64,000 nucleotides of DNA from Callaeas wilsoni. Its lineage: Eukaryota; Chordata; Aves; Passeriformes; Callaeidae. The translations under genes and the position numbers were made by a program. The stretch lies in assembly GCA_013398955.1 (NCBI GenBank), contig VWPU01012104.1, positions 62,001-126,000 on the forward strand. The letters run 5' to 3'. Positions within the stretch are counted from its first letter, which is position 1. Each line of letters begins with the position of its first letter. Positions 12,724-26,400 of the stretch are shown in pieces. The notes under the pieces were generated by a model, which was not told the DNA's origin, did no database searches, and saw only the letters and a list, made by a program, of their open reading frames with translations.

Positions 12724-14012
12724 TGAGTGAGAACAAACCTGATCTCCTTTTACAGTGGGAAGGACTTTGCTCCCCCAGTTCCTGTCTTGTGGTCTCTAAA
12801 CTGTAGAGAACTGTATAGAAAACTGGTAAAAATGTTCTCATAGAGAACATCAGGAGCTCTTATTGTCCCATGTAAAATGGAAACTGACCTGTATTCATCC
12901 CTTGGCTTTGGTTGTATCTGAGAAAACGCCTCTTATGGTTATGGCACAAGCCACAATCATTCTGAATAAAATGCTCTGGAAAGGCTGTACAGAAAAAATC
13001 CCCACACAGATTCTCATACGTGCATAATAAATCTCACCTTCTGAACCTGTGCTTTTTATATCTTGTGATGGCTTTGCTCCTTTGACAAAGTAGCCTGTGT
13101 ACAGTGCAGCAAATGTGACCAAATGTCATATTGTTGGGTTCCAATGACGTTCTCCTTGAGATGAAGTACTTTAAGCAGCAATAACGAATGAATGATGGGA
13201 AGCAAATGCACTAAACAAATAAATGGAGTTGTAGCAAAATTGTCGTGCCGCATCCATATGTGTGTATCTATGTGAATTCAAAGGAAAGAAATAAGTAAAC
13301 ACGACATCCTAGCATCCAAAGCTTGTGCCAGATGTCTATTCTTGGAGTGAAGTCCTACATGAATCAAGAAGAGCTGTTGAGTTTAATTAAAAGTCGATTC
13401 TGATCTACTTTGCTTGATCTAATGCTCAGTAGAGAGCTCATCAAGCAAAGACTACATCTGTGAAAGTAGGAAACCTCTGTTGTGGTGTCTTCAGTGTGTG
13501 GTTCCCAGTATTTAATTCCCACTGCACTTAATGAAGTAGAGGAAAAGAATAGGCCCAATTTTAGTTTTCTCCAATTCCTGCTGGTATCCAAGGAATTCTC
13601 TGTGCTGGAGAACATAAATTCTCTAATCCCGAGAAATGAGACGTTAGGAAGCCCTTGCTGGAGCAGCGAGGAAGCTGTTGCATGCTTGATACCACATACT
13701 CAGCCTTTTTAGATAGAAAAGGAAATTTTCGGGCTGACCTACAGACTGGTATTGCAAATGGGGCAGATCAAAACTCTTACGTGCTACCATAAAAATGAGA
13801 ATGATAGTGAGGTCTGCTTTTCATGGTTCACATTATCAGTGTTTTGTGATCATTGCCGTTCTTTCCTCTTGAGAAAGGCTCTAAAAATCAGATTAAAGCT
13901 GTCAAAAGTGAATGGGAGTGATGGTAAATTTGGAAGTCTTCCAGGGGGAGCCATCTGTATGGACCACAGCATTTATGGGACTTACTGTAGTTTGATGTTT
14001 ATATCTTACATT
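12724..14012. other. Intronic stretch, no gene seen
   Basis: Unique-looking AT-rich sequence. It contains an 11-bp inverted repeat (13408-13418 with 13440-13450) that is within chance expectation. No exon or RNA gene was recognised. Confidence 0.55.
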
Positions 14013-14119
14013 TTATAGAATGGTTTGGGATGGAAGGGACATTAAAGACCATCTAGTTCCAACCCCTCTGCCATGGGCAGGGACACTTTCCACTAGACCA
14101 GGTTGCTCAAAGCCCCATC
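14013..14119 (-). mobile_element. CR1 LINE 3'-end fragment
   Basis: The plus strand reads GAATGGTTTGGGATGGAAGG, then a CATCTAGTTCCAACCCCTCT block and GCCATGGGCAGGGACAC, continuing through CACTAGACCAGGTTGCTC. This is the reverse complement of the CR1 3' terminal region, so the element lies on the minus strand. Only about 107 bases remain, a severely 5'-truncated copy as is usual for CR1. Confidence 0.92.
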
Positions 14120-17100
14120 AACTCTACATCAAGGACACAAAACTTCTAGCTGGTGCAGAAATAATTACAATATATAGTGAAATGGAAAATTCTTATCTTT
14201 ATTTTCACAGAGGAGGAAACAATGAGTTATTGGAAGGTTACTGCTCCCTGGTCTGAGTGCTGCAGAGCTAGAAAGAAGACATGGATTGCATGTTCTGGTT
14301 TTCCTCTTTGAAGTACTCAAATTGTGCAGGGCAACTTTGAAACAAAGCTAAGAGGGCAGTAGATGTTTGAGAGCAATTTAAAGTTGAGCAGGTGTAGTCT
14401 AGGTCAAGATACACAAGTATCTGACGGTTCACAGCTCAGAGGGGTAGATACCTAGTTTGTGGTACTGTGCTTAAAATTACAAGGTTGAGTAATGGGAATG
14501 AGAGAAATTTTCATGGTTTTCAGTGATGTCACCAAAAACAATGGTCACCAAAGCAGATAGGCAAATACTAAATTGGTTTAAAAAGTTGCAAGATCAGTAT
14601 TTCCTCTATGAAATACAACAATATAACACTGGAGTCAGTTCCCATTAAAAGGCAAAGTTACTTTTCTTTGATATTGGGGGCTCAGCTCCCAGGGACAGGG
14701 AGTTACTTTGGGGAAGGCTGTACAAGTGTGGGAGGGTTTCTTTCAATCACCTAAAATGACCTCCTTAGACAATCCCGCTTCCTATGGTGAAAGTGCCAGA
14801 ATAAATATGCTTAAATTAGATGCAGGGGTGTATTTCAAACAATGCTCATTCAGAAATCCTGCCTGGTTTGTTCAATGTGCCATTTGTTACAGCAAATATG
14901 CAGGATGGCAGGAAATGGCTTGCTGTGCATTTCTTCCCTGCTTAAATGGCTTTTTGAGCTGATAATTAATAAGCAACAGGACATTAAGTTCATTGTAACT
15001 TTGCTGGCTGGATGGTTAATCACTTGAGGTAGAAAGTACAGGAAATGTCTTATCTATTAAGACTTTTCACATCTGTAGGAATTGCAGCCACTGATATATG
15101 GAGTAGTGCACTCCCTAAGAATGTAATATGCACATGAATTATTATTGTGTGGAAATCCTACCTGGGATTCTTATGGTATTCTCATTTTCTTCAGCTGAAC
15201 ACCAAGTACAACAGTTTAGTGTAGTCTTGAAATCACAAAGTAAGAGAAATTTGGGCTAACTAGCAGTCATATGTGGTTTCCGTGGATGCATCTCCATTGA
15301 CATGCACTTAAATGTAAACAACAGTTCAGGACTACACAGAGATTAAAGTATTGCCTGCTAAATACTTAAAAACTAAAAGCTTCTAAAATATCCTCAGAGT
15401 TTCCTTTACTAATTCTGCTCAAATCTGTTTCTGTTTAGACGTGATGCTCCAGGGAGGTTCAGTGTCTCCTGCGCATATGCCAAATGCACAGTGCAGGCAG
15501 TAGTACAAGGCAGGCTTGTGTTCAGCAGGACAGGAGGCTGACATGCAGTGCATGTCCTGTGGGCTAGGTCCTGCCACAAACAGCTGGGCGCTGGGGAGGG
15601 CTGCTGAGCACGGTGCTGCTGTGTACGTGTCCTCCAGGAAGATGATGGGTAGCAGGTGCTGCTGACTTACAAGCTGATGAGAGTGCGGATGCTCATCATA
15701 AGCAGCTGGCTATGAGTAACACTGCTGCACAGGAAGCTTTTCTGTGCCTGTGGCTGTCTTTCTTAGCAGTTTCTGTTCTTGTTTTCTCTTAAGGTCAGCT
15801 CTTCTGTTAAGGTGATCAAAGTGCGTCTTCAAGACAGGAACGCGAAAATCTCGGTGCGATGAGCACATTGGTCGCGCACGTGACGCGCCTCCTGCTTGTG
15901 GATGGCGGCACTGGGCCCATGCTTTAACAAATGGACTGCATCAGTGATTCTCTAATGTGCTGATGAACCCATCCGCTCATCAGAGCTCACTTCAGTGTGC
16001 ACATAGGTGATGGCTCATACAGACAGTGGGGCTGCCTCGCGTTCTGGAACGGAAGTAAAGCTGGGTGTCAGGGCATTGCCTTGTTCCTCTGTTTCTGTCA
16101 CTGCACTGCAGCTTGTGGGAGCAAGTTCTAAGTGTTGTCCCCACTGAAAATACAGTCCTTGAGTCTAAAGGTGTGTAAATACAAAAGACCTGATTAAGCT
16201 ACAGCACACTATGCCCATTGTAAAATTTCTTTTGCTGCTAGAGACATATAAAAGAACTTGAAGGATTTTCAGTCCTTTATGAGCAATACTGACTCCCAAA
16301 CTTCTGCTGGGGCATGGAGTAGAAAGGGCACAGCTGCATATTGAAGGCCTTTCTCAGTTCATGCTTACTTAACGTGCAGCGTTGTGAGCATCACTAAGCA
16401 GCAATGAAATTTTTGCATTTGAACTGTTTAGTTCTTTGAAGAGGCACTTTTTAGTTCATCTTTAAAAGCTTGAGGACATTTCTTCATGGTAGTCTGCTAA
16501 TGCAATGACAGTGCTAACAGGTTGCTTCTAAAAGCTTGTCACGTTTATTTATCTACTTGATGGAAGTGAGCTCTGCAAAAGCTTCTTGCTGGGGCTGCAG
16601 TGTAGGAAGGGTGAGTAAGGAACAGCAGTGAAAGATCTGCAGGATCAATCAGATAGGGCAGTTGCAACACTTCATTCTCTCTGCTTTGGTGAGCACCAAT
16701 GGTTTGGCTTCTTGGAGGCGCCTTCAGAGCAATGCTAGATGCTTTGGCCTGGACGCAAACAGCAAGGTTCGTAGCAGTTAGGAGGTAACAGCCTGGAATT
16801 CCCTTCCTCCTGAGAGGCAGTGGGCACTCTTTCACTTCAAAAGGACAATTATTGGCCAGTGTCCTGTGCTGGACTTGTCCTAATCCAGCAAAGTCTTTCT
16901 TAGAAACCAGAGCAGGACAGGAAGTGGTTTTCTTGTCTCAGGGAGGTATTGAGTCTCCAAAAAAATTTCTGTCATAATATGGGTTAAAACCAGTCGAAAA
17001 GCAGTTCGTTTTCCTGACCTGTCAGATGGGGTCCAGGGAGGTGTGTTTGCCTTGGATTTAAATTTCATTTAGATTTGAATTTTTTTAATTGAAAAATAAA

Positions 17101-20100
17101 ATCTTAACTTGCATTTCAAAACAAACATTTGTGGGCAGGGATTACTTTTTTATCCTGATGTAGGAAATGGTAAAAGATTTTATTTCATTGGAATTTTTTT
17201 TAGTGAGAGACCACACACAGAAAGTTTGTATAAATTTGGCTCTCCCTGTCTAGAGTTGCAGCCTCAATGTGAGAGTATATTTTGGGTGAGGAAAGTTCTC
17301 AGCTCATTACTAATAGCTAAATGCCTTGTGTAGAATACCAGGACATTTTTGTGATCTCCTACTACAACATATTTGCACATGTTAAGTTCTAATGTTTTGT
17401 CCTGTAGGTTCAGCATCAGATCCTTCAAAGAGAGAGTAGTTCAGTCAGCATTGCAGAGAATTAGAAGTCCTGGATGGAGATAGTAGACTGCAAAACCAGC
17501 GGATCACCTGCAGTTCTCCTCCAGTTGCAGTTCTTCAGCAATCTTTGCCTTTTTAACCATGGGCAACCAATTCAGTGGTTTAATCCTGGTTGTATCCAGT
17601 CTGTACCAAAATGTACCAATTTCTAGTAGCTCTATAGAAGACACAAGATTAGATCACATTGATCCAGTTATAGGTATGTAGTATAATATAAATATATCTG
17701 TTTATAATTGGTTTCTTACTATCTCATGTTTGGAAATGATGCATATGGCTGGTGAGTGTTTCCACTCTGTGCCTCCAGCTCTGACTCAAATAGCTGGATG
17801 AATTCTTTCCTGCTTAAGGCATTAAACAATTATCTGAGGAGCAAGGATTTCAGCAGGGCTGAAGCTCACTGCACTCTCTCTGACTCTTACATCTTGTTAT
17901 CCTCACTTTGCTAATTTTCTGGCAGACAGATGTGTTCTTCTGTTGCTGTCTGCATACAAATATTTAATTAAAACAGGAAGCGATAATGCTTTTCAGAGGC
18001 AGCTGTTGTCCCCATCTCCAAATGCAGTGTCAGTTTAATAATAGCTTCAAAATGCCGAAAACCAAGCAGTGACCTGGTCAGTAAGTCCATGCTGGCATCT
18101 GGTGCCTGTGCAAGGGAAGACCACGAGCAGTGTCTGTCCATCAGTGCGTTTGGCAGCATGGCTGGCTGCAGCCTGCCTCAGGTCACGCAGCAGCGGCCAG
18201 AGCTGTGCCTGCTGGAGAGCAGGATGTTCATGGAGGAGTCAGGCTTTCGGAGAAACACAGAACTTGGGGATGCTGTGAAGCTGGGCAGACTTTTAAAAGC
18301 AGAGGAGCTGTGATCACTCAAGAGTGAATATAGGAGACAAAATCAGTCTGATGGCTCTGCTGCAGCCCTCAGCTGCCCTCCAGGCCCGTTTGATGAATCA
18401 TCACTCTCATCACCATCGTGGTGCTAACTGGCATCAAAGTGCAGTTTTCCTTTACCAGAAAGCAGCACACTGAAAACTGTCACTAAAAACATTTTTTTTT
18501 TTTTTCTGGATACAGCAGAAGCATTTCTGGTGTGTTAGGGCAACAGCACAATGCTGACCGCTGCCTTTCTCATTAGAATGATCTGGCAAAGGTTATTGAA
18601 CAGCTTCCTTGGCTTGTTCATCCCACAAGCATGCAGGCAGGATATTCAGAAGTAGGATATTTTTTAAAAAACCCACATGGTATGGAGTTTTTTTTAATAA
18701 TGAGATCCATTTCTCTGAGTTATAATCAAAACTTGGTATATTTATATCTGAAAAAGTTTTGTATAATTATCACAGAAAAGACTGACAATATACAGATGCA
18801 GAGAGGAAAAATTGAGGGGAAAAATTCCTTCAGCATTGTCTTCCTGCTTTGATCTTGGATTTTTTGATATTAAGAAATGTCTCAGTTAAAAGCAGGAATT
18901 CCCTAGAAAATGTATGTATACACTAATCCATTAACTTGCCAGCAGATGAACAAGAGCCATAGCTGGAGAATGAGTTGCCAGTTCACTGTATAATCTGTTG
19001 GTTTTACCAGAATACAATATTCCTGACAGTGACGTGGAAGAATGATAGTCGTTTTCTGGACAATATGTCCCATGCTGCAGATTTAATAAAAGAATAAAAC
19101 TGAAAGGAAAAAGAAAATGGAGAGAGAGAGAAAAACTCACACTCATTGAGGACTAAGAGGCAAGTATATGGAAATCAATTTCATAATTCCTGTTTGTCAT
19201 TTTCATACATACTTTTGAAGGAAAAGTAATTAAAGTAATTGAAGTTATATCTCTTGGATTGGCATCTATTAAAATCCCCTTGAATATGAAATGAATGTGG
19301 TTAATAAAAGATCTCTTTTATTCTGTCTCTCACCTTACCACTTCAACCTGCTGTTGAGGGCTTGAAAAGATTTTTTTTTTTCTTAATCTAGTAATGAATA
19401 CACAAAGCATTTGTTACAGTTCCTCCTTTAAAATAGAAAGAGTAAGAGAGAGCAAGACTCTTTCACTTTTCAGGTTTGCTGGGCGTGTTTTAAAGTCAGT
19501 AAACATGGTCAAATGCTCTCTTATTAACTGTGTGTTTAGCTGTTCAGGTTTAGAAGAAAATCTCCGCTTGCAGGTGTGTGTGTACACGTGCACACACTTG
19601 AGTGAATCTGTTATTATGACAGATTAGATGCAGCATCTGATTTGGAGTCCACTAATCAGAAAGCAGCTCTGTCTTATTCTTTCAACTGCTGTTTGTGATG
19701 AGATCTCATTCCAGTAATACTGATTAGTATCAGGTAGACTTTTCCTTTAAGAACTGGGGAGCATCCCTGGCTTATTCCCTATAAAAATAGCTGGTAGTTG
19801 GTAATGAGCTTTTGCACAAGCTCATGAGAAAAAAAGAAAGAAAAATTCTTGATCCAGCTGCTTCTTTTTCTTTCTATTCCTTTATCTGATTGAAATTCAC
19901 AATACAGTTTTGCCTGGAGAATGCACATCTCTCACTTTTGCTCCCACTGTTTTTTCAGTAATTCATTTCTAATGGTGTTAGTGAGACTCACAGTTTAAAT
20001 AGATGAACTAAATTAATAAAAACTTTAACATTGCAAGTGCATTATAACTAATGATCAGTACAGTACCTTGCTCCTCAAACAAGACAGAAAATCTGTTATT

Positions 20101-21189
20101 CTATTTACACAATAGATTTTTAAGGAATCAGCTTCAAGACAAGTAACCTCTTGATTTGATGCCTGAAAAAACAAAAAAATGCTAATACTGATTGTCTGTA
20201 TTTGCTGCCATACTTAACAATTTCCATTCTATAAAAGCTCTACTCTTATACATGGCTCTAAAGTGTCTGTGAAAATTGAGTATCAGGACAACTCTGCCTC
20301 CAGCAAATATTTTAATAGAAGTGCCTTAAGAGAATGAGAACAGCTGGGATATTTTATCCTTTTATAATCCTTTCAAATCCATGTAATTTCTTTCAGTGAG
20401 GCAATTTAACTACCAGTGTTCTATGAAGTTTGACATTCCAGTCACAGAACTGACTGGTTGCAGTAATATTTATTGGTTGGCTCCATTTATTATGAACAGA
20501 ATTCTCCAGATTTGCTTCAGACTTTGTCTGATATGGTAAATCATGATTTTGGAAATTAAATGCTAAGATTGATTTTTAGCTAAACTTTTCTGAAAAGGCA
20601 GTTTTCATGCAGAGACTGCATTAAATTATATGAGTTTGGTCAAAGAAACATATGCTGTAAGCATTGATTGCAGAGATCTACTCATTATTGAAGCAAATAG
20701 TCTTAACTAGGTTTGATTAAAAATATTTTGAAGCTGTGTTCTTAGAAGTTATGGATGTCTGAGCACTATGTTTCAATTCTTGGTCTGTGTAATCAAAATA
20801 TAATCATGGGGTTTAAACAAGCTAAACAGGACATTTCTCTACATAAGTGAATATCCTGTATCACCCCCTAGAAGATGGATAGGATAAACAGGTTGTATTT
20901 TGTCATATTTACACATCATCACTGAAAAAGAACTTCTCTTTGAAATGATGTTATGAAAAAGCTTCAGCTGTTTTTGCGAGAAAAATTGAGCAATCACACA
21001 ACGCAGAAGATGATGATGATGATTATTATTAATGTTGTTGTAAATTGTGACAGTAGACGACTTTAAGGGGATTTCCAATAGCACAGAAGAGCTTGACAGT
21101 ACCTTTGTATATCTAAGACTTTCAGAAAGTCTGGCCCATACTGAGTCCTTTAGCACTGAGTTCTTACACTCTGCCAGTTTTCCTTTCAA
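14120..21189. other. Intronic stretch, no gene seen
   Basis: No exon recognised. It includes a more GC-rich patch at 15470-16060 with a CpG/E-box knot, a locally GC-rich patch at 18060-18320 with overlapping short open frames, and simple runs (poly-T at 18492-18505 and 19371-19381, AG repeat at 19121-19130, GAT/ATT repeat at 21008-21030). Confidence 0.55.
15824..15890. promoter_or_regulatory. CpG-dense knot with CACGTG E-box
   Basis: About ten CpG dinucleotides fall within 65 bases, in a window otherwise strongly CpG-depleted. At its centre GTCGCGCACGTGACGCGCC (15871-15889) holds a palindromic CACGTG (15877-15882), the canonical bHLH/USF/MYC-type site, overlapped by a TGACG half-site of CRE type. 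No transcription start or exon is attached. It may be an intronic regulatory element or a residue of an old GC-rich insertion. Confidence 0.35.
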
Positions 21190-21604
21190 AGAATCATCAG
21201 ATGGTTTGGTTTGGAAGGGACATAAAAAACCATGTAGCTCCAACCCCTCTGCCATGGGCAGGGCCCCCTCCCACTAGCCCGGGCTGCTCAGAGTTCCATC
21301 CAGCCTGGCCTTGAACAGCTCCAGGGATGGGGCATCCACAGCTTCTCTGGACAACCTGTTCCAGTACCTCACCACCCTTAGAGGGAAGAATTTCTTCCTA
21401 TTATCTAATCTGCACCTGCCCTCTTTCAGTTTAAAGCCATTCCCCTTTATCCTGTCACTCTCTGTCTGCCCTTGTAAATAGTCTCCTTTCTTGTAGCTTC
21501 CTTCAGCTACTGGAAGGCCACAATTAGGTCACCCGAAAGCCTTCTCTTTTCCAGATTGAGCAACCCCAATTCTCCCAGCCTTTCCTTGTATGAGAGGTGC
21601 TCTA
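21190..21604 (-). mobile_element. CR1 LINE 3'-end fragment, ~415 bp
   Basis: From 21190 the plus strand reads GAATCATCAGATGGTTTGG, then the block ending CCCCTCTGCCATGGGCAGGG, then CAGCCTGGCCTTGAACAGC, GGGATGGGGCATCCACAGC, CAACCTGTTCCAGTACCTCA and AGCAACCCCAATTCTCCCAG. This order is the antisense CR1 3' UTR and distal ORF2 region, so the element is on the minus strand. It is truncated at about 21604. The open frames that run into it at 21047-21277 and 20839-21255 are artefacts of the insertion. Confidence 0.95.
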
Positions 21605-24600
21605 CTACGTTGTAGTTCCTACATTGTAGGTACTTTGTAAGTGGTAAGAGGAAGATGAAGAACACCAATTTTAGATTCAGATTGTGTTTCTAACTTTTAA
21701 CTACTTTTAAAAAAATCTTCCTGCGTATTTTCTGAGAAAATAGAAACTGAAAATTAGTTAGGACAAAACTTCCTCATTTTCATTATCAAAAAAAACCAAC
21801 TTGCATTTCTTGATAGAAAAACGCTTCAAACAGCATATGAATTCACTTAGATACTTCTATCACATTATTTACTGTGTTATTATAGAACTTGAATTGACAT
21901 CCACAGCTACAGCTCTTCCTTATTCCATTTCTACATTCATATAAAATCATCACCTTTTAACTTATTAAACTTTACAGCATGATTCACTAATGCAGTATTT
22001 CTTATATAAACTACTTCAATAGATTAGCAAAAAAAATCAGGCATTCAGTAAATTCACCAGTTGTTCTTATTAAATTTTAAACAAGTTTGTTTGAAAGGCA
22101 AAATGCATTAAAACATAATTTACATGGTAAAAATTAATTTAAAATTAATTCCTTCGTCTCCATGCCATCATGGATGCAACTGTTAAAAGGAATAGTTCTT
22201 TGAATGTTGGACTGTATCTTTCCTCTGGCCAGCTGTGCCCCAGATCCTGAGTCCAATCCTTCCTTATGCCACAGCATTTACATCAGCAAGTGCTGGTGTC
22301 CACTGCTTTTGCTCCATTGGTGCCTCTGATCCTAAGTCTGAACTGTTCCTCCTCTGAGTCTCCTTCCACTGCTCTCTATAAATCATCCTCTCTATTACAC
22401 CTTGCACCTGCACCTCCTCTTTCTCCTTTCTAAGGTCCTTCACCTCTACCATGGAAGCAAATTCCAGAAAGATTCTCTGGCTGCTTTCTGCCAATGGATG
22501 TACGTATTATACATGTTCATTGTCCATTTGGATGCTCTTTCTACTTCCACATGATGCTAAGTTTTACACGCAACAGTTACTCAATTAGGTACAGAGTCTG
22601 AAAGATTTTTGCAGGGATATTGGTGAGATAAGGAGCAGGCCCTCAGGGAAGCTGGTGCAAGTCTCCTGACAGGGAGTACTTACACTGGAATTACTGACAG
22701 GTCATCCTGACAGAGGAGCATTTTATATTCCCTGAGTCTTTTATTGCAGCGTATGTGGAGTCTGTAAAGTGCTTTGATGTTGGAGCTGTATTTAAGTGCT
22801 GGGCATTTATTGTCTCAAATCTTTTGGGTTAAGAGTTGTGGCGGACATGGGGAGGCTGTTTTTTGTTAAGCTTTCTGTTTTATCTTCTTCACACATGGTC
22901 TCCTGCTGCACAGACTTGGCTTAAAATTATCAAATGCAGAATTGAGTATTAGAGAGGATTTTGGAAAGGTCAATGGGTGACTGATGAACAATCTGGGCTT
23001 ACCATGTAAAATCACATGGAGGAAAAAATCCTCCTAATGTGAAACTGGAAGGCCTCCTCTTCCTTGCTCTGCTCCGGCATGCCATGTGTCAGACTGAGGA
23101 CTCTGCCTCCCAAGGTAGGGGCTGACCTAATGCACACCTGAATTCACAAAACTAACAGAAAGTACCTCTTTTTCTCAAAAACAGAAAATACAGTTTCCAT
23201 TTTGACTGTTACAGTATTATTGTCATATAAAGTCATGGGAAACAATCCTGGGTAGAAGCTGCTTTGTATACAATTTTGTGATAATTCCTGAAAATACCCT
23301 TTTCCTTTGCTATGAGCCATCTTTTAGATCTGTCTGTGTTTCCTGGGCTGTTTGTGTCAATGTATTTCTGTGTTTAGCAAAACCTCAAAAGCCTGGAGCT
23401 GCTCATTTAAGGGAGTCTGATGGTGATTGCTCCTGCCACCTCCAGAGATCTTTTAAAGTGGAAAGAAGATTGGAAGGGTCAGAGGGTAAAAATTAGGTTT
23501 TCATGGCAATTCCAAGAGCATGTTGGAGAGGTAGATCTGAGGCGCTCTGCTGTTTTTAGCTGAATTTAGCTGTGTTTTGCATATAGAATGAAGGGAAAGC
23601 TGGATTCACAATGCTGTGTGTGGTTGGTTTTTCAAGGCTATCCAGTCTTCTCCACTCCTATTTCTTAATCAGTGATTGATTCATGCAATAAAGAAAATTC
23701 CAAAGAGGCTGCAGATTTTGGTTCTTGGAGAATTACTTTTGGTATTTTTTTTCCAAATCAAAAGTACCTCAAACACCTGAAACATACTAACTAAAGCAAA
23801 ACCCCGTGTACAGGTGAGTTGATGCCTAAATGGCCAGGATAGTCAAGGAGTGAGACTTTGAACACATCTCAGTGACTCTGTGAGTCCTGCTTAGGCGTCC
23901 TGGAATAGCCTTCCCTTTTGCCATATGAAAAAAAGTTACCAGACCTTTCGGAAATCCGGTGTCTTTCAAATTTACTCGAGTGGGATGGGCTCAAGGAGAA
24001 CTGTGAGCAGTTTTCCCACCTACTAATTAAAGACAGGTAGTGAATAAGAACTGAGAGGCAGAATAACTTTGAAAGAATATGTTTACCTAAATATTTCTAT
24101 ACATTTGAACCCTAAGCACTTACTCATGCTGAAATAAGACTGCATACTCTTAGTTTTTTCCAAGAGTGATATTAGAAAACAGAAGAATAAAATTAGCATT
24201 TCTGTATTATAATAATCCTTTAAAAAAATTGAATTGATGTATTAGTATGATTAGGAGCACTGCACATTTCTTCCTACAAGACTATTAATTGTTTATTTGC
24301 TTTTTGGGTTTTTTTTTTTAGTTTTTATTTCTCCTTTCCCTCAGGCCAGCAAAACACTTCAGGCATCTCCAAGTGTGGGGCTGAAGTTCATACAGCCAGG
24401 TTGGCAGGTTTTTTTGTAAGGCTAGAGGCAAGACTTGAGGTTGGAGATGAGGAAAAGGAGGAGGGAAGTATGGGGAACACTTCATATTTGTGCCCCAGAG
24501 GTGAGGAACAATTGCCTCTGTCAGCCTTTGGCTTTTCATCTTATGGGAATTGACCACTCTTTTCTTACCCAGAAATTCCTGCTGAAGTTAACAAGGACAG

Positions 24601-26314
24601 TTGTGTTCTTTTGATATGTAAATGTTATTTATTTATGGAGTCTGATCTGAAACTGTGTCAGGATGCAGGACAAAGCCTTAATGCTGATGTGTGCTGTGAC
24701 TTCTTTGCATCCTTCTGTCTTGCTTGTTAGTGCTTGCAGGTCATGCACTGTGGTCTAGGCAGAGATGCAGCCTGGAGCAGACACCACTGCACTTCCCCAA
24801 GAGCTGAACTGGACTATAAAGGTGACTGACTTTGTCCTGTCCTCTCTCTGGTTTTGGGGAAGACGAAATCTTTGCCTGGGAGGCACATATTACTGGTCTG
24901 CTCACATTCTGTGCTTGGTGGTCAACTTTGCATGTGAGGGTGGGAATTAATGGTAAAGGAGCATGCAGCAGAGCTGGGCAGGTTTTGGAGAAGAGCAGTG
25001 GGGGTGGTGAAAGGGTGAGATGATTTCCATTCACAGAATGATTCTGCGGATATGTAAGTTTGTAGCTGAAAGGTAATCAAATGCTGCAGTGAGAAGGTCA
25101 ATAGATGGAGAAATTACAGCAAAATTTGTTCAAGTGAAATTTTCGGATTCAGAGCAGACACAAGTATCATCTTTTGTTTTCTAAATGGTTTTCTTGAAAG
25201 TTAGGAGATCTAACACTTTCCAGAAATCTGGTAGTTATTTGTTAAACAAATTAACTTGACAGAAATATTTTGATCTGTCTATGCAAAATTGTGTCTTCTT
25301 TTTTTCACTGAAGTAGACAAAAAGTTCAGTTTATTTTCCTGTCCCCTACTCCAACTGTTTTACTAAAGAGATACATAATTTTAATACTCAAGTGTCGCTA
25401 TTTACTGAAATACTGAATGTACTCCTTTTCTCAGGTGGGATGGTGTGGGGGATAGTTTGCAGGGTAGGGCAGGGGAGGATGGTGAGAGAAGGTCCTGTCA
25501 TGTGCTCATAAATGTGAAGCCCCGAAAGAACTATTGCAAGCAAATAATGTATTTTCAAGGTGAGGTAGGCATCAATATTTCAGCTACTTTCAAGCCAAGT
25601 CAGTCCAGTTATTGAGTACTCAGCTCCCAGCTGAGTTGCTGGGAGTGATTGTCACTGTACAACAAAGAGCATCATACCCTGGCAACCCAGTCCTATTTCC
25701 TTTAAAATTGGTAGCAGAATCCCTACTATTTTGTCAGTACCAGATTTAAATATCTGAATCTTCTTTTGTCAGGTAAACTCATTTTCTACAAAGACCAAAG
25801 GATTTAAATCTGAGCCTTATTATGTCATATGAAAATTTTAGTAGGAGCTTATCCTAGATATGTTAAACCTTTCATTTACTGCAGTCGGCCTTGTTTCTTT
25901 CACAGACACTTTCATAGCCTTAGAAAGCACCATCAAGGTGCTGTTCCTAAGAAACCTTCTCCAAGCTGTGAGGCTATCTCACAGAAAGCTAATTTGGGTA
26001 AGCTGCATGCTGAATTTTACACAGCCTGCTTTCAAGCACTTGCTGCTCTGTGCTGGCCTGAAGATCTGTCGCCTGACTCCAAAAATGAGTCCAAGTTTTT
26101 TCACATCAACTCTCTGCAGGAAGTTGCTGTTTTCAGCTATTGAGCTGCTTCAACTTGTGTAGTGGCAGTTGTGTCTTTTCTCCCATAAACAGTTCAATGC
26201 CAACCTTTTATTCTGGGTCATGCTGCAAAACAAAGCAAACAAAGAAAAAAATCTAAAGGAGCCCAAATTTATTTTTTACTTGATACCAGCATGACAATGC
26301 TTCCTGGGCGACAT

Positions 26315-26400
26315 TACTAATGGCTCCCCTTCGTGTAAGGGACAGAGGCCCTGGTTAGAGGGAGAGCCATTGTATTTAATTATGTAAGTAATTAAGCTCT
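26315..26400. promoter_or_regulatory. Candidate intronic regulatory stretch
   Basis: The segment has an imperfect inverted repeat (AATGGCTC ... GAGCCATT) flanking a GGCCCTGG core, followed by TTTAATTATGTAAGTAATTA with two TAATTA-like cores. The composition is unlike the surroundings and resembles conserved non-coding elements, but I cannot test conservation. Confidence 0.2.

Noticed and set aside
13408..13450. 11-bp inverted repeat with 21-nt loop
   Set aside because: Arms of this length with a free loop size are expected about once in a window of this size.
18069..18327. Three overlapping plus-strand open frames in a GC-richer patch
   Set aside because: The frames compete with each other, have no splice sites in register and no domain; probably compositional.
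20839..21277. Open frames of 138 and 76 codons around 21 kb
   Set aside because: They run into the CR1 fragment starting at 21190 and contain a GAT/ATT microsatellite; not genes.
22774..22800. CFDVGAVF reading resembling the HHAT FDVG motif
   Set aside because: The flanking residues do not match HHAT and there is no splice context; coincidence.
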